A stretch of DNA of 64,000 bases. Origin: Albugo candida (lineage: Eukaryota > Oomycota > Peronosporomycetes > Albuginales > Albuginaceae). Below, piece after piece: positions 47,901 to 56,160 of the stretch. The notes under the pieces were generated by a model. The model saw only the letters and a list, made by a program, of their open reading frames with translations, searched no databases and was not told the origin of the DNA. Position 1 is the first letter of the stretch. Each line of letters opens with the position of its first letter. The DNA lies in NCBI GenBank assembly GCA_905220665.1, contig CAJNAR010000144.1:496001-560000 (forward strand), written 5' to 3'. The translations under genes and the position numbers were made by a program.

Positions 47901-48662
47901 TCATTGCGGCACAATAGTGGAAGCTCCAGCTCATTTTTCAGTACTTCAGCAGCCGAATCAGCGCTTAAAGACTTATCGGACAGCTCTTCATCTCAGAGTA
48001 TGCTATCAAGTGATCCCAATTTTCTCATGTTGGGTGAAAACATCACCACACTTGCGCCGTTGTTCACTCACTCTGGCGTTCCGAAACTAGCGATTTCAGA
48101 AAATGCGGCCAATATGTTTCCGCGCACACTTTTGAGTACCACAACAAATGCGCGACGTGAAGAAATCACGGAGAAAAGCAAGTTCACACCTCGTCGCGAT
48201 TTCCCTCCTTCGGCCGCACTATTCAAAGCCATGAAGACCAAATATGGCGAGAACTTTGGTATGCATAGACTTCCAAAGACCGCTGCTGCCTGTTGGGCAC
48301 TCGTTTGTCCTCCGAATGCTCGCGCCAAACTTGAAGATACCGACTCCGATCTTAACAGTACACATTCTGAAGAAGCGTCGAGACACACTGACTCTTCCCA
48401 ATCTGTCGATAAGATCCATCTCACGGCATCGCCCACAGCGCAGAACGAAAGTGAAAGCGAGGAAGCGAGGAATCATTTGAATAATTACGAAGATGGACGA
48501 TATCGATTTCCCGTCAACACGTTTGTCTGCACGCTTGGTCGAAAGCTTTCTCAGGCTCCGTACTATATCAAGAATTCTGCCGATTTGATTCAACTGCTCC
48601 AAGAAATGGGACTAAACAGCCATATACGCAAACAGCGGATGCTCGCTGGCGATAAGGAATAA
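44985..48662 (+). CDS. Trehalose-6-phosphate synthase/phosphatase-like protein (class II-like, altered active sites)
   Basis: Intron-free ORF of 1,225 residues. The GT20 domain spans about 60-590: IWIQGYHLALLPQMIR, GMFLHTPFPSSELYR, LIGFQTYEYARHF, PLRDGMNTVPFVYVACR. A HAD/TPP-like domain follows from about 630. Key residues are changed: the VDRLD loop reads VDQLD (Gln at 413 where active enzymes have Arg), the N-terminal substrate loop reads VTRSLPF rather than SNRLP, and the phosphatase nucleophile motif DxDGT reads NYEGV (638-642). Motif IV is partly kept (GEDRMDED near 896). A serine-rich, probably disordered tail of about 300 residues ends the protein. It may be regulatory rather than catalytic, like plant class II TPS proteins; that is inference. 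Confidence 0.85.
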   Translation: MAGALVENPIDAFAVKSTQQRKVDRCVSKDEEVSLLRELSALYARLNQVREKRAKVEQETYHSTSGGTGSRRKRRILLVTRSLPFKLISEDAQSQWRAEFPENITVDGATETYMCLHENYNCIWIGSVHGEIEPSEQNTLREQLLQDRQYYPVFLDSKKERMFYHGFCKTVMWPILHSIPPSDEDHLQHHEESGMAMDCYATNLTSSNSGPQSTTANKNTPTKSVKGSNGNSNSTDDGSWIGERSSLEKMWQAFVAVNQAFADAVQQVYEEGDLIWIQGYHLALLPQMIRNLFPNENVNIGMFLHTPFPSSELYRIMNNREEILTGILEANLIGFQTYEYARHFQSSAVRLLGLESSHKGVNYNGHFARVTICPVGIDAEKYITLVQSDAVQEQLKLAQARFAGKKIILGVDQLDVSKGLVHKLLAIEEMFTLRPELAKEVVFLQIVTGSNSSVESAMLLGAQVEALVSRINSKLQDVGAEGPVQYLNQEISVEMLVALYCMANTLVVTPLRDGMNTVPFVYVACREGYGRHARVVLSEFAGCAQSLSGAIFVNPWNTEELHDALLLSLQENDEVMRAHQNMYSYISTFTSRHWADNYLEQLRECYEENALAVSGRELSRRDMTSAYLRSHRRLIFINYEGVLASEASIPELAYPPQELIWQLSMLTSDKRNTVVLVTSRSIAVCEQWFSTLSDKLVLAAEHGIYIKWCGKNEVWHCMVPNMDMSWWEDVLPLLDYYTERTPGAYIERKDSSVTWHYRDCDLDHGLWQASELLVSLREITRALPVSVVPGNRCLELRPQKVSKASLFERIWDFMNHAAHHPEENIARTDYFGEAVASGTPVLSRPIPRNSSFPTTDSFSESVEDMSRVEREVKEHNRNSSRNRQEPVDFVLVIASGEDRMDEDLFAVLVPPPIDLEAYCKQLEIEEMDNSKGDVHAYTTADLTDIAKSGSRNRVQHLEASGCDAAGQTRYVDSLRHNSGSSSSFFSTSAAESALKDLSDSSSSQSMLSSDPNFLMLGENITTLAPLFTHSGVPKLAISENAANMFPRTLLSTTTNARREEITEKSKFTPRRDFPPSAALFKAMKTKYGENFGMHRLPKTAAACWALVCPPNARAKLEDTDSDLNSTHSEEASRHTDSSQSVDKIHLTASPTAQNESESEEARNHLNNYEDGRYRFPVNTFVCTLGRKLSQAPYYIKNSADLIQLLQEMGLNSHIRKQRMLAGDKE

Positions 48663-48743
48663 GTAGAGTTTTGTGAATATATGTTATTGGTCGAAATTGT
48701 GCAGTAGTTTCTATCAATCAGAAAAGAGCACGGAGCAGATCGA

Positions 48744-49364
48744 ATGAACATCCACCCCCTCTTATCCGTAGCAATTGTTTTGTTCGCATCGGGCGAATGC
48801 AGGACAATTTCGATCAAAGTAAAAAAGGATCTACCTTCTGATGCGATGCTGCGCATAGGGAAGAAATATAAGCCGACAGAGTGTCCCAAAATGACCAAAA
48901 AAGGTGACATAGTCTCCATGCATTATACTGGAGTATTGCGGACAACCGGAGAGGAATTCGATTCGAGCGTTGGGCGTGGAACCCCATTTGAATTTACCCT
49001 TGGAATTGGGCAAGTAATTAAGGTATGTACATAAGGAATAAAAGTGATTTGATTGTACACGCTAACATCGATATTTAGGGATGGGATCAAGGGTAAGTGG
49101 TTCAAGATTATATTATAGCTCTGATACTTATAGTGTCTGTGAATTCCAAGTCTTTTGGGAATGTGCATTAGGTGCGTATTCTAAGCACAATCATAAGCGT
49201 CGTCTTTTATCATGTTTTATTTTTCTAGTGAGAAAAGAAGACTAACAATACCTTCCGATCTTGCATATGGCGCGAATGGATCACCTCCAAAAATCCCAGC
49301 GGGAGCAACTCTTGTCTTTGACGTTGAATTGCTGGATATCATTGACCAGAAATCTGAATTGTGA
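48744..49364 (+). CDS. Secretory-pathway FKBP-type peptidyl-prolyl isomerase
   Basis: Four exons: 48,744-49,022, 49,079-49,092 (14 nt), 49,151-49,171 (21 nt), 49,229-49,364; 149 residues. The two micro-exons rebuild the conserved VIKGWDQGLLGMC..EKR core. The N-terminus ([19 protein letters not shown]) is a signal peptide. FKBP motifs follow: [58 protein letters not shown]. Length and signal peptide match the FKBP2/FKBP13 ER type. It catalyses prolyl cis-trans isomerisation in folding secreted proteins. No clear HDEL/KDEL; it ends QKSEL, which could act as a weak retrieval signal. Confidence 0.85.
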
Positions 49365-49712
49365 TCAAATGATCATTTGCTTATTACCCTTCAAGATTTA
49401 AGTGCTTTTATGCGCTTTGTGGTAATACAGTGCACTCACCATCTTTGCATTTTTTTGTTCGTCTTCACCGAAAGCACTTGTCGAAGGAGCAGCCTTCACG
49501 ACACGACTGACGAAATACGCTCTGTGCTATCAAGTACTGCACAAAGTTTTAAGCAGAGTGCATTGGTAAGTCAGAAAGACTAGGCTCATGTTTATGATGA
49601 TATGTTCCGTACCTTCCATCAATCCTATTAGCAACTATAATTCTTCTAATGTTAACATTGAAATGGCAAGCGAATGTAAATAAGAAAAAATCTAACATTT
49701 ATCCATCAACGC
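49365..49712. other. Intergenic region with a possible 5' exon
   Basis: An ATG at 49,410 opens a 52-codon frame with a hydrophobic start (HHLCIFLFVFTEST), ending at a good donor (GTAAGT at 49,566). I could not find an acceptor downstream that joins it in frame to the ORF at 49,713-50,213, so this is noted but not called. Confidence 0.25.
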
Positions 49713-50213
49713 TTGGTAGCCGACTCGCCGCATAAATCGCATACGCAAAGGACAGTGCTTTTGCTGGACGAGGGCTTTGTAAATAACTTACCTGCGAGCT
49801 CTTCATACAGCACCATCGAGTCCATTTCTCATACGAGTAGGACAGATTTCCACCGCGAGAAGAAGATTGTCCAAAATTGCTGTGGTGGAAGAAAACAGAG
49901 GAGAATGTATTACTATAATGGATTGACTCTCCAGAAGAGCAGTCGCCGGTCCATACAGCATCCGATTGGGCGGTGCGAGCATCCGGTCATAGGCGCAGGG
50001 ATTCAAATGCAGAAAAAGCGCAAATGGGCTCATTCTTTCACTAACAGTACAAGCCCATCTCGACCTAAAAACTCGCTGTTGCGGAAACGGCTTGGCAGCT
50101 ATTTGCTCCGTATACCAGCCACAGCACATTGTGCGCTTCCATTTTGCGAGATCACCGATGAAGCTGCAAAAGACATTGACGAACACGATAAAAATCGGAA
50201 AGTCAACGGATGA
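49713..50213 (+). CDS. Hypothetical protein ORF (uncertain)
   Basis: A 166-codon plus-strand open frame without an ATG until codon 65 (49,905), so it is either a 3' exon or chance. The product is basic and serine-rich, with no recognised domain. The opposite strand is also open over much of it (49,803-50,186), which lowers confidence. An upstream exon could lie at 49,410-49,565, but the phases do not fit with the splice sites I can see. Confidence 0.25.
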   Translation: MVADSPHKSHTQRTVLLLDEGFVNNLPASSSYSTIESISHTSRTDFHREKKIVQNCCGGRKQRRMYYYNGLTLQKSSRRSIQHPIGRCEHPVIGAGIQMQKKRKWAHSFTNSTSPSRPKNSLLRKRLGSYLLRIPATAHCALPFCEITDEAAKDIDEHDKNRKVNG

Positions 50214-50641
50214 AGTACACGATTAAACATTCTGTATATGTATACTGTATACAGCACATCGTCCTCACAAACGGTTATCGTATCTGAATCCATCTTTCAA
50301 ACCAATCCATTTGCTTGAGTAACGTCATGGGAGCAGATCACATGTCTCTGTATCTCGCCATACCGTGATAACGACAGAGAGCGAGTCTCGGTCAATAACC
50401 ATGCTTTCCACGCTAGCTGAGTATAAATAATATTCGTCTAATCGCGCATTAGAGGCAGGAAGATGAGCTAATAGAATGTTATATGAATACTATTCTTTTA
50501 ATAGAGTCGTGTCTCGCATATGCACCGGAAGTGGTCTTTCCTATTCGACAAGGATACTCGAAATATAGCCTATCAAATGAGTTTATCAAATTGGAAAAGC
50601 TGTGACACGAAATTGTCATTACGCGAAGATAAACACTCTCA
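50214..50641. other. Intergenic region
   Basis: About 430 bp between the uncertain ORF (+) and the 3' end of CCT6 (-). Nothing recognised. Confidence 0.4.
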
Positions 50642-52454
50642 CTATTCCGTTGGTGCCAATTTGGACCCAGACGATTTTCCAGAACGCATCACTTCATCCA
50701 CGAGAAGCAGTTGGGACGCCAATGCGGTGGCCAAGTGGATAAATTGCCGCTTGACACGATAATTGTCCCAAATCCCTTCTTGGCCTGGAAGCATCGGCTC
50801 TCCGGTGTATAAATCCAGCCCGACGGGTTCGCCGGAATTGCAATGTTCTTCTTGCAGTGCAATTAGTGTGTCCTGAATATCGAATCCGGAATTTTCGGCG
50901 AGCACCTTTGGAATTATCAGTAATGCATCAGCAAATGCCTGAACACCCAGTTTCGCTCGGCCTTTGACTGTCTTTTTGTATTGTTGGAGAGCCTCATGCG
51001 CAGTAAGTTCGAATGCACCTGCTCCCGGTACAACTGCTCGATCTTCAATTGCATTGTTGACTGCACGGATACCATCGCGTAAAGCATCTTTGATTTGAGC
51101 AATTGTGTGTTCATTAGGTCCTTTTATTAGGATGGTGCATGACTGTGGATGCTGAACGTCTTCGACAAAAGTATATCGCTCTTCACCCAGCGTTTCTTCA
51201 TGAACCCTTGCAGCAAATCCAAGCATTGATGCGTCCATATCATCGGTTGAATTGATAGCCATTCCACCACACGCCAGTGTGAGTCGTTCCATGTTACGAC
51301 GTTTTGCACGACGTAAGGCTAATATTCCTTCTTTCGCCAGCATGTCCAATGAAAGTGGATCGATTCCTTTCTGATTGATAATGACAAAATTCTTCTTGTT
51401 TTCGTCCGTGCAAACTTGACGCTTTAATTCGATTATCTGACGCACTTTATCATCTGTGAACTTCCGTTCGGCTTCCACCATTTGCTCGCGTTGTTTCGCG
51501 CTATTGTAAAAGAACCCAGAAGTAACTTCGCTTTTCTCGTACTCGAGTGAGATATTGCATGTCATAATGAAGCAGTTTTCGAGGTAATTGGGCATATCAG
51601 GATGACGAGATCCATGGTCCAAAACCAAGCCTTTAACAAGACGAGTGTCGCTGCTACTTTGATGCTGCATCTGTAGTAAGCGGTCAGAAGAGATCTTGAG
51701 TAGTTTTGCCCGCCCGACTTACATGCATGATCTCAATCATGTGTAGATCGACTGCGCGGTTCGGACGCGCAATGGTGAGTACCGCATCCGTTACGATTTC
51801 GGTCAATTGATCTGCCAACTATAAGGAATTACAATGGCTCAGTCTGAGTCTAACCTGATTCACAATCTGATTCAACCTTGGCATCCAATTTGGTACGAAG
51901 CGAAGTTTTAGCAACGCTACAGAGCATTTCACGATCTTTTGCAATGTCTGGTAGTGCGGTTTTGATTGCATCCAATACAGAAAGCGCTTTATCCTTTGCG
52001 AGTTCGAAACCTTCAGACAAAATCCGAGGATGCAATCCATCTGTCAAGAATCGTTCCGCTTGCTTTAGTAGCTCGCCGATGAAGAGAACTGTGGATGTCG
52101 TTCCATCGCCCTGAAAGGGGGGAATTTGTAGTCACTTTCAATGATATCTTCATAGATTACGTACTGTTACGTCATCTTGGGCTGTAGCTGCTCTTGCAAT
52201 CAAGGACGCCGTTGGATGCTGAATCTGCATCTCGTGCAGCAGCACATTTCCGTCTTTGGTTAATTTGATCTGACCAGCACCACCAACAAGCATTTTCAGC
52301 GTTCCTCTTGGTCCTGTTCAAAGACATCAGCTAAATGGCATTACGTAACAGTAGTTTATGCACCTAGATTTGATTTTAGCACGCTTTGAAGTCCCTTTGC
52401 AGCGCTCACATTTACGAGGAGCGCTTGCGATTTACCGACTGCCTCACCGCCCAT
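50642..52454 (-). CDS. CCT6: Chaperonin CCT subunit zeta (CCT6)
   Basis: Five exons: 52,364-52,454, 52,165-52,313, 51,877-52,110, 51,723-51,818, 50,642-51,670; introns 50-58 nt, all phases close, 532 residues as expected for CCT. The start [21 protein letters not shown] is typical. ATPase motifs: [19 protein letters not shown], and VVPGAGAFE. Subunit-specific blocks match zeta: [71 protein letters not shown]. It works in the cytosolic TRiC/CCT ring that folds actin and tubulin. Confidence 0.92.
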
Positions 52455-52771
52455 GTTTCTTTCGTTGTTTTTGTGAAGATCCAGGAAACTGTGACAATTT
52501 ATATTGATTTACTGGCTGTGAATCAACTCGGAACTAAAATTTGACCCGATGCTGTGTTTTATCATATAAGATGGCGTCTCGGGTGTTCTCTTCGGAATTG
52601 GCCGAGTGTGGAGCTGACATGCTACGTCTTCACCGTGTGAGCTCGATTTTGTGACATAATGTTCATACGCTGTGGACAAATTAGAAATCGTGTTAGTCAA
52701 AGCTTCAGTCCAGTTTATGATATGCGTTTCTTAGATTGCTCGAAAGGTTGTAGAGACAGAAATGGAATTAT
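52455..52771. other. Intergenic region upstream of CCT6
   Basis: About 317 bp. It must contain the CCT6 promoter. The minus-strand frame at 52,509-52,700 lacks an ATG start and looks like chance. Confidence 0.4.
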
Positions 52772-53086
52772 TCATATAGTTGCAAGCTTATAGTAAGCAT
52801 TGTTATAGCTTCTTGCTTCGTGTTTGGCCTTCACTTTGGCGATTACCCATCGCAGTAATCCAGCATCTTGCTTGAGACAGAGCTTTCCGGTCAGCGCCAA
52901 TAGACGATGCCAAACGATACAATAGGATAAGGAAAGTTGAGCGGCATCATTATTGTCTTGGAAATGGTATGATAACCACAAGTACGAATTTTGCTGAAGG
53001 AAATGATACACAAATACCGATTTAACGCGTTCAAAGGGAAGACCAATAAATCCCCGCTTCGTGGTTGAGAGCACGCAATCTAACAT
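52772..53086 (-). CDS. Hypothetical 104-residue protein just downstream of the kinesin
   Basis: An ATG-started minus-strand ORF whose start lies 17 bases after the kinesin stop (53,104-53,106). It is tryptophan-, tyrosine- and leucine-rich (HFLQQNSYLWLSYHF; CIVWHRLLALTGKLC) with a basic C-terminal half. I recognise no domain. It might be a separate small gene, an alternative 3' exon of the kinesin, or 3'-UTR noise. The near-adjacency makes a separate promoter hard to fit, which favours the alternatives. Confidence 0.35.
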   Translation of the reverse strand: MLDCVLSTTKRGFIGLPFERVKSVFVYHFLQQNSYLWLSYHFQDNNDAAQLSLSYCIVWHRLLALTGKLCLKQDAGLLRWVIAKVKAKHEARSYNNAYYKLATI

Positions 53087-53103
53087 TCTTGATATCCGTA
53101 CGG

Positions 53104-55704
53104 TTAATTACTCGGCTCAACTGGTCGGACACTTGTATGCTTTCTTTGTGAAGAATCCTGTTCCCACAAAGCTGGCTTTGTGGATCTCTCAGCATTTCGT
53201 AAAGCGATAATTGAAGCATTGACAAGTCGCTGTAGAGCGTTTACTTCGCGTAATAGCCATTTTGCAGGTTCTCCAAGCTGCTTCACACCTCCCGCCGTCT
53301 GTAATGTTGCCGCAGATGCTTCCCCAATGGCATTTGTAAGCGCTTTGATCTTTTGCTCCATGATCGTTTGTACGGCTCTTCGTTCTTTTAAAAGGGTCTC
53401 ACATTGTTCTACCAAACCATTTACTTTTTCCTCAGCACAATTCGTCTGGGATTCGTTCGTTTGTTGCAACGCATTCTTTTCATTTTCCAAACAAGCGATT
53501 CTCAATTTGAGTTTTTCCGTCTCCTCAGCAATCGAATGCTCCATCCTTTTCGTATCATTGGCTTCCGTGACCACAGACTGTGGCTCCAAATGCGTATCGG
53601 AGATTGAGTCGGGTGTGCCTTGTTCCATGGCAAGCCGTTCAAGATGAATCAGATGCGCCGTTTTCTCGTCCAATTTTTCTTCCAATTCTTTCTGATGATG
53701 ATCATATGCATCTAACTCATCCTGCAGAGTTGTAATCTGCTCATCACGCTCATTCAAACGCTGTGTGAGTGCTATCATTATGTCGCGCTGCTTCAACAAA
53801 AGCTGTTTGTATCGATCCACTTGTGCCTTTTCTTCCTCGATGGTCTCACGCTCTTTCTCCAAGTCAGCAAGACGACAGTCATATTCTTTTCGAATACGCT
53901 CCTGATGCTCCTTTATGGCATCACGAACAATTGGGTCTTCCACATTGCCCGCGAATACATTTATCTCCTCATTATTACCAAACTGAAGTGTCTCGTGATG
54001 AGAGCTCATAAGCATTTGGGACATGAGCATTGTAATTCGTTCTTCAAGTTTCTTTTTTTCCTCCTTTTCCTTCATGAATTCCTTCGAGCGTTCTTCTAGA
54101 GCGCGAATAGCAGCCATCTTATCTTCTTCCGCACGACGGCGTTGCTCCTCGAGCTCTAACAACCGACGTTTATCAACCACATTGCGACTCTTTTCTTCCA
54201 ATTCTGCACGAAGTCGTTTAAGTTCTCGTTCATACTTTCGTAAGAGCGATTTCTGATCAAAGTCTTCGTTCACACGGGCTTCATTCTTGATATTTTTCGC
54301 ACGATTTGCGAATTTGAGTGTGGATAACGATTCGATCATAGCTTCCTGAGCCGGAGAGATCATGGCCATCATTGTCGTTTTACAATTTCCCCCCAGTGAA
54401 TCTTCCAAAATCCGCGTGAGCTTGCTATCTCGATACGGAATGTGTTGTCGACCACGAAAATCCGTCAATGCAGCAATTACATTTCCGAGCGCTGATAGCG
54501 ACTGATTGATTTTCTTACTCTCTTCCAGACGTTGCCCAGTAGCACCGGAAAGGCGAACTCTTTCAGATCCGGCTAAATCCACGAGATTTAGCTTCCCGAC
54601 TTTAAAACTTTGGCGAATCATTGATTCAATTGATGGATGACCACGCTGCAGCCTTCCTTGTGCGTGCTTTCCCGATTTGTTTGGTCCGAGTCGCGATTGA
54701 TACGCATTTACTAAGCTCGTGAATTCCTCGGGAGAAAGCTCATTTCCTTGTGTGTCCACATACGAGGTACGACTTTGCTCTGCGATAATGATGAATACAG
54801 CATGGCTTCGTGATGACATTTCATTCATTCGAGTCGATCCTGTTGCTCGCATTGCTCCACCACGTTCCATGAGCCCATAAATCTCTTCTGGTGAGCGCAC
54901 GACCCATTCGGAAAGACCTTCTACAAACACACCACGCTTCTTATCCTCTCGAATTGTCAGATTATTTCGTTCGGGTTTCAGCAGATCCGAAATAGTTTCG
55001 TTATAAATTTGCAAATAAGAAGCCCGTACGAGAAATCGAGTACGTGCGGACACATTAGAGCTAATGTGTTGGAAAATCTGTTCAATAGCTCGAGGTATGA
55101 TTCCACGCTCTTCGACTAAACCGGCAGAATTGAAGCCTTCCATTGTATACGTTTTACCCGTTCCTGTCTGCCCGTACGCGAAAATCGTGGCATTATAACC
55201 CTCCAAAGAGCTTTCTACAACAGCTTTCGCTGTATTCTCATAGACTGTGCTCTGTGTACAATGCTGATCGTACACGTGATCGAATGAAAACACTTGGCTC
55301 CCGTACATTGCCATGTTACTGGGATCCATTCCGGTCGGCATTGAATTCTCAGTTACTGTCAGTAAATGGCCTGAAGAATCGACTTGAATCACATTTTGGA
55401 AAGGTCTGTCACTTTCGAGTTCGCGTGGCAGTGGCGGCCGAACGCGAATGACGACTTTGAAATTGCCTCCACGTTCAGAAGACGTGGAGGAATGCGTACT
55501 AATTGCATCGGAATCGTGTTCGGATCGATTCGAGTGTGCGGGTGAAGATGCGATGTAGTTTATATGTGTCTGAGGGTACTGCGGTTGAGATGTCCGCTTT
55601 CGAATCGCTTTCGTTCGTAGAGGAGATGGATCGTTTCCATGAGAATGTAAGGCAGATCGAGATCGTGAAGTACTGTGTAGAGGCTTGCGTGAGGTGTATT
55701 CCAT
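53104..55704 (-). CDS. N-terminal-motor kinesin with an insertion in the motor
   Basis: Single exon, 866 residues, ATG at 55,704. A Ser/Arg-rich N-terminus of about 80 residues precedes the motor (FKVVIRVRPPLPRE). P-loop GQTGTGKT is at 178-185, switch I MSSRSHA around 296-302 and switch II DLAGSE at 376-381. Between switch I and switch II there is an extra segment of about 55 residues (311-368) rich in Q, G and S. The conserved neck follows (STLKFANRAKNIKNEARVNED), then a coiled-coil stalk to about 750 and a short tail (LGEPAKWLLREVNALQRLV). It should be a plus-end-directed microtubule motor; family subclass is not assigned. Confidence 0.88.
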   Translation of the reverse strand: MEYTSRKPLHSTSRSRSALHSHGNDPSPLRTKAIRKRTSQPQYPQTHINYIASSPAHSNRSEHDSDAISTHSSTSSERGGNFKVVIRVRPPLPRELESDRPFQNVIQVDSSGHLLTVTENSMPTGMDPSNMAMYGSQVFSFDHVYDQHCTQSTVYENTAKAVVESSLEGYNATIFAYGQTGTGKTYTMEGFNSAGLVEERGIIPRAIEQIFQHISSNVSARTRFLVRASYLQIYNETISDLLKPERNNLTIREDKKRGVFVEGLSEWVVRSPEEIYGLMERGGAMRATGSTRMNEMSSRSHAVFIIIAEQSRTSYVDTQGNELSPEEFTSLVNAYQSRLGPNKSGKHAQGRLQRGHPSIESMIRQSFKVGKLNLVDLAGSERVRLSGATGQRLEESKKINQSLSALGNVIAALTDFRGRQHIPYRDSKLTRILEDSLGGNCKTTMMAMISPAQEAMIESLSTLKFANRAKNIKNEARVNEDFDQKSLLRKYERELKRLRAELEEKSRNVVDKRRLLELEEQRRRAEEDKMAAIRALEERSKEFMKEKEEKKKLEERITMLMSQMLMSSHHETLQFGNNEEINVFAGNVEDPIVRDAIKEHQERIRKEYDCRLADLEKERETIEEEKAQVDRYKQLLLKQRDIMIALTQRLNERDEQITTLQDELDAYDHHQKELEEKLDEKTAHLIHLERLAMEQGTPDSISDTHLEPQSVVTEANDTKRMEHSIAEETEKLKLRIACLENEKNALQQTNESQTNCAEEKVNGLVEQCETLLKERRAVQTIMEQKIKALTNAIGEASAATLQTAGGVKQLGEPAKWLLREVNALQRLVNASIIALRNAERSTKPALWEQDSSQRKHTSVRPVEPSN

Positions 55705-56160
55705 CTCCCTTTACGAAAGTGGTTAGCGGTTGCAGAAACGGAAGCATTTAGTCGTTTCATTGCGATGTTTCACGTTCGGAGTGATTGTTACTGTATAGAA
55801 TGCGAAGTGAACGCTAACAAAAGTTGCGTTTGTACAGCGATTATAGCAGTGAGGGTAGTAAAGATTGCATAAATGGAAAGAATGCTGCGAAAGCTTTGAT
55901 TGTGTCCATTCACATTCACTCTCTGCGAAGGGCATAATGCATGTGATTTGGTAAATAATAGAGCTTGAGTGCCTATGATTGCTACTGATAGGACACATTG
56001 GGAGAATGACTGAAAGAATTGTTCGGATTGGTTGATAGGATAGAATAATCAAGCGACTCATGATTGGAGGTAATCTTCCATTTCACTAGCCAATAGTCGT
56101 TGATTTTAAAGAAAGCTCAACGTCAACTTCCATTTTGCCTTTCGCTCCCAAAGAACATCG
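55705..56160. other. Divergent intergenic region with likely cathepsin promoter
   Basis: 456 bp between the kinesin (-) and the cathepsin gene (+). At 56,122-56,140 the sequence GTCAACTTCCATTTTGCCT resembles the oomycete initiator/FPR and lies about 20 bp before the ATG. Nothing else recognised. Confidence 0.5.

Noticed and set aside
49803..50186. Minus-strand 127-codon ORF opposite the hypothetical at 49,713-50,213
   Set aside because: No initiator, no domain, and fully overlapping another open frame; neither strand is convincing, so only the plus-strand frame is listed, at low confidence.
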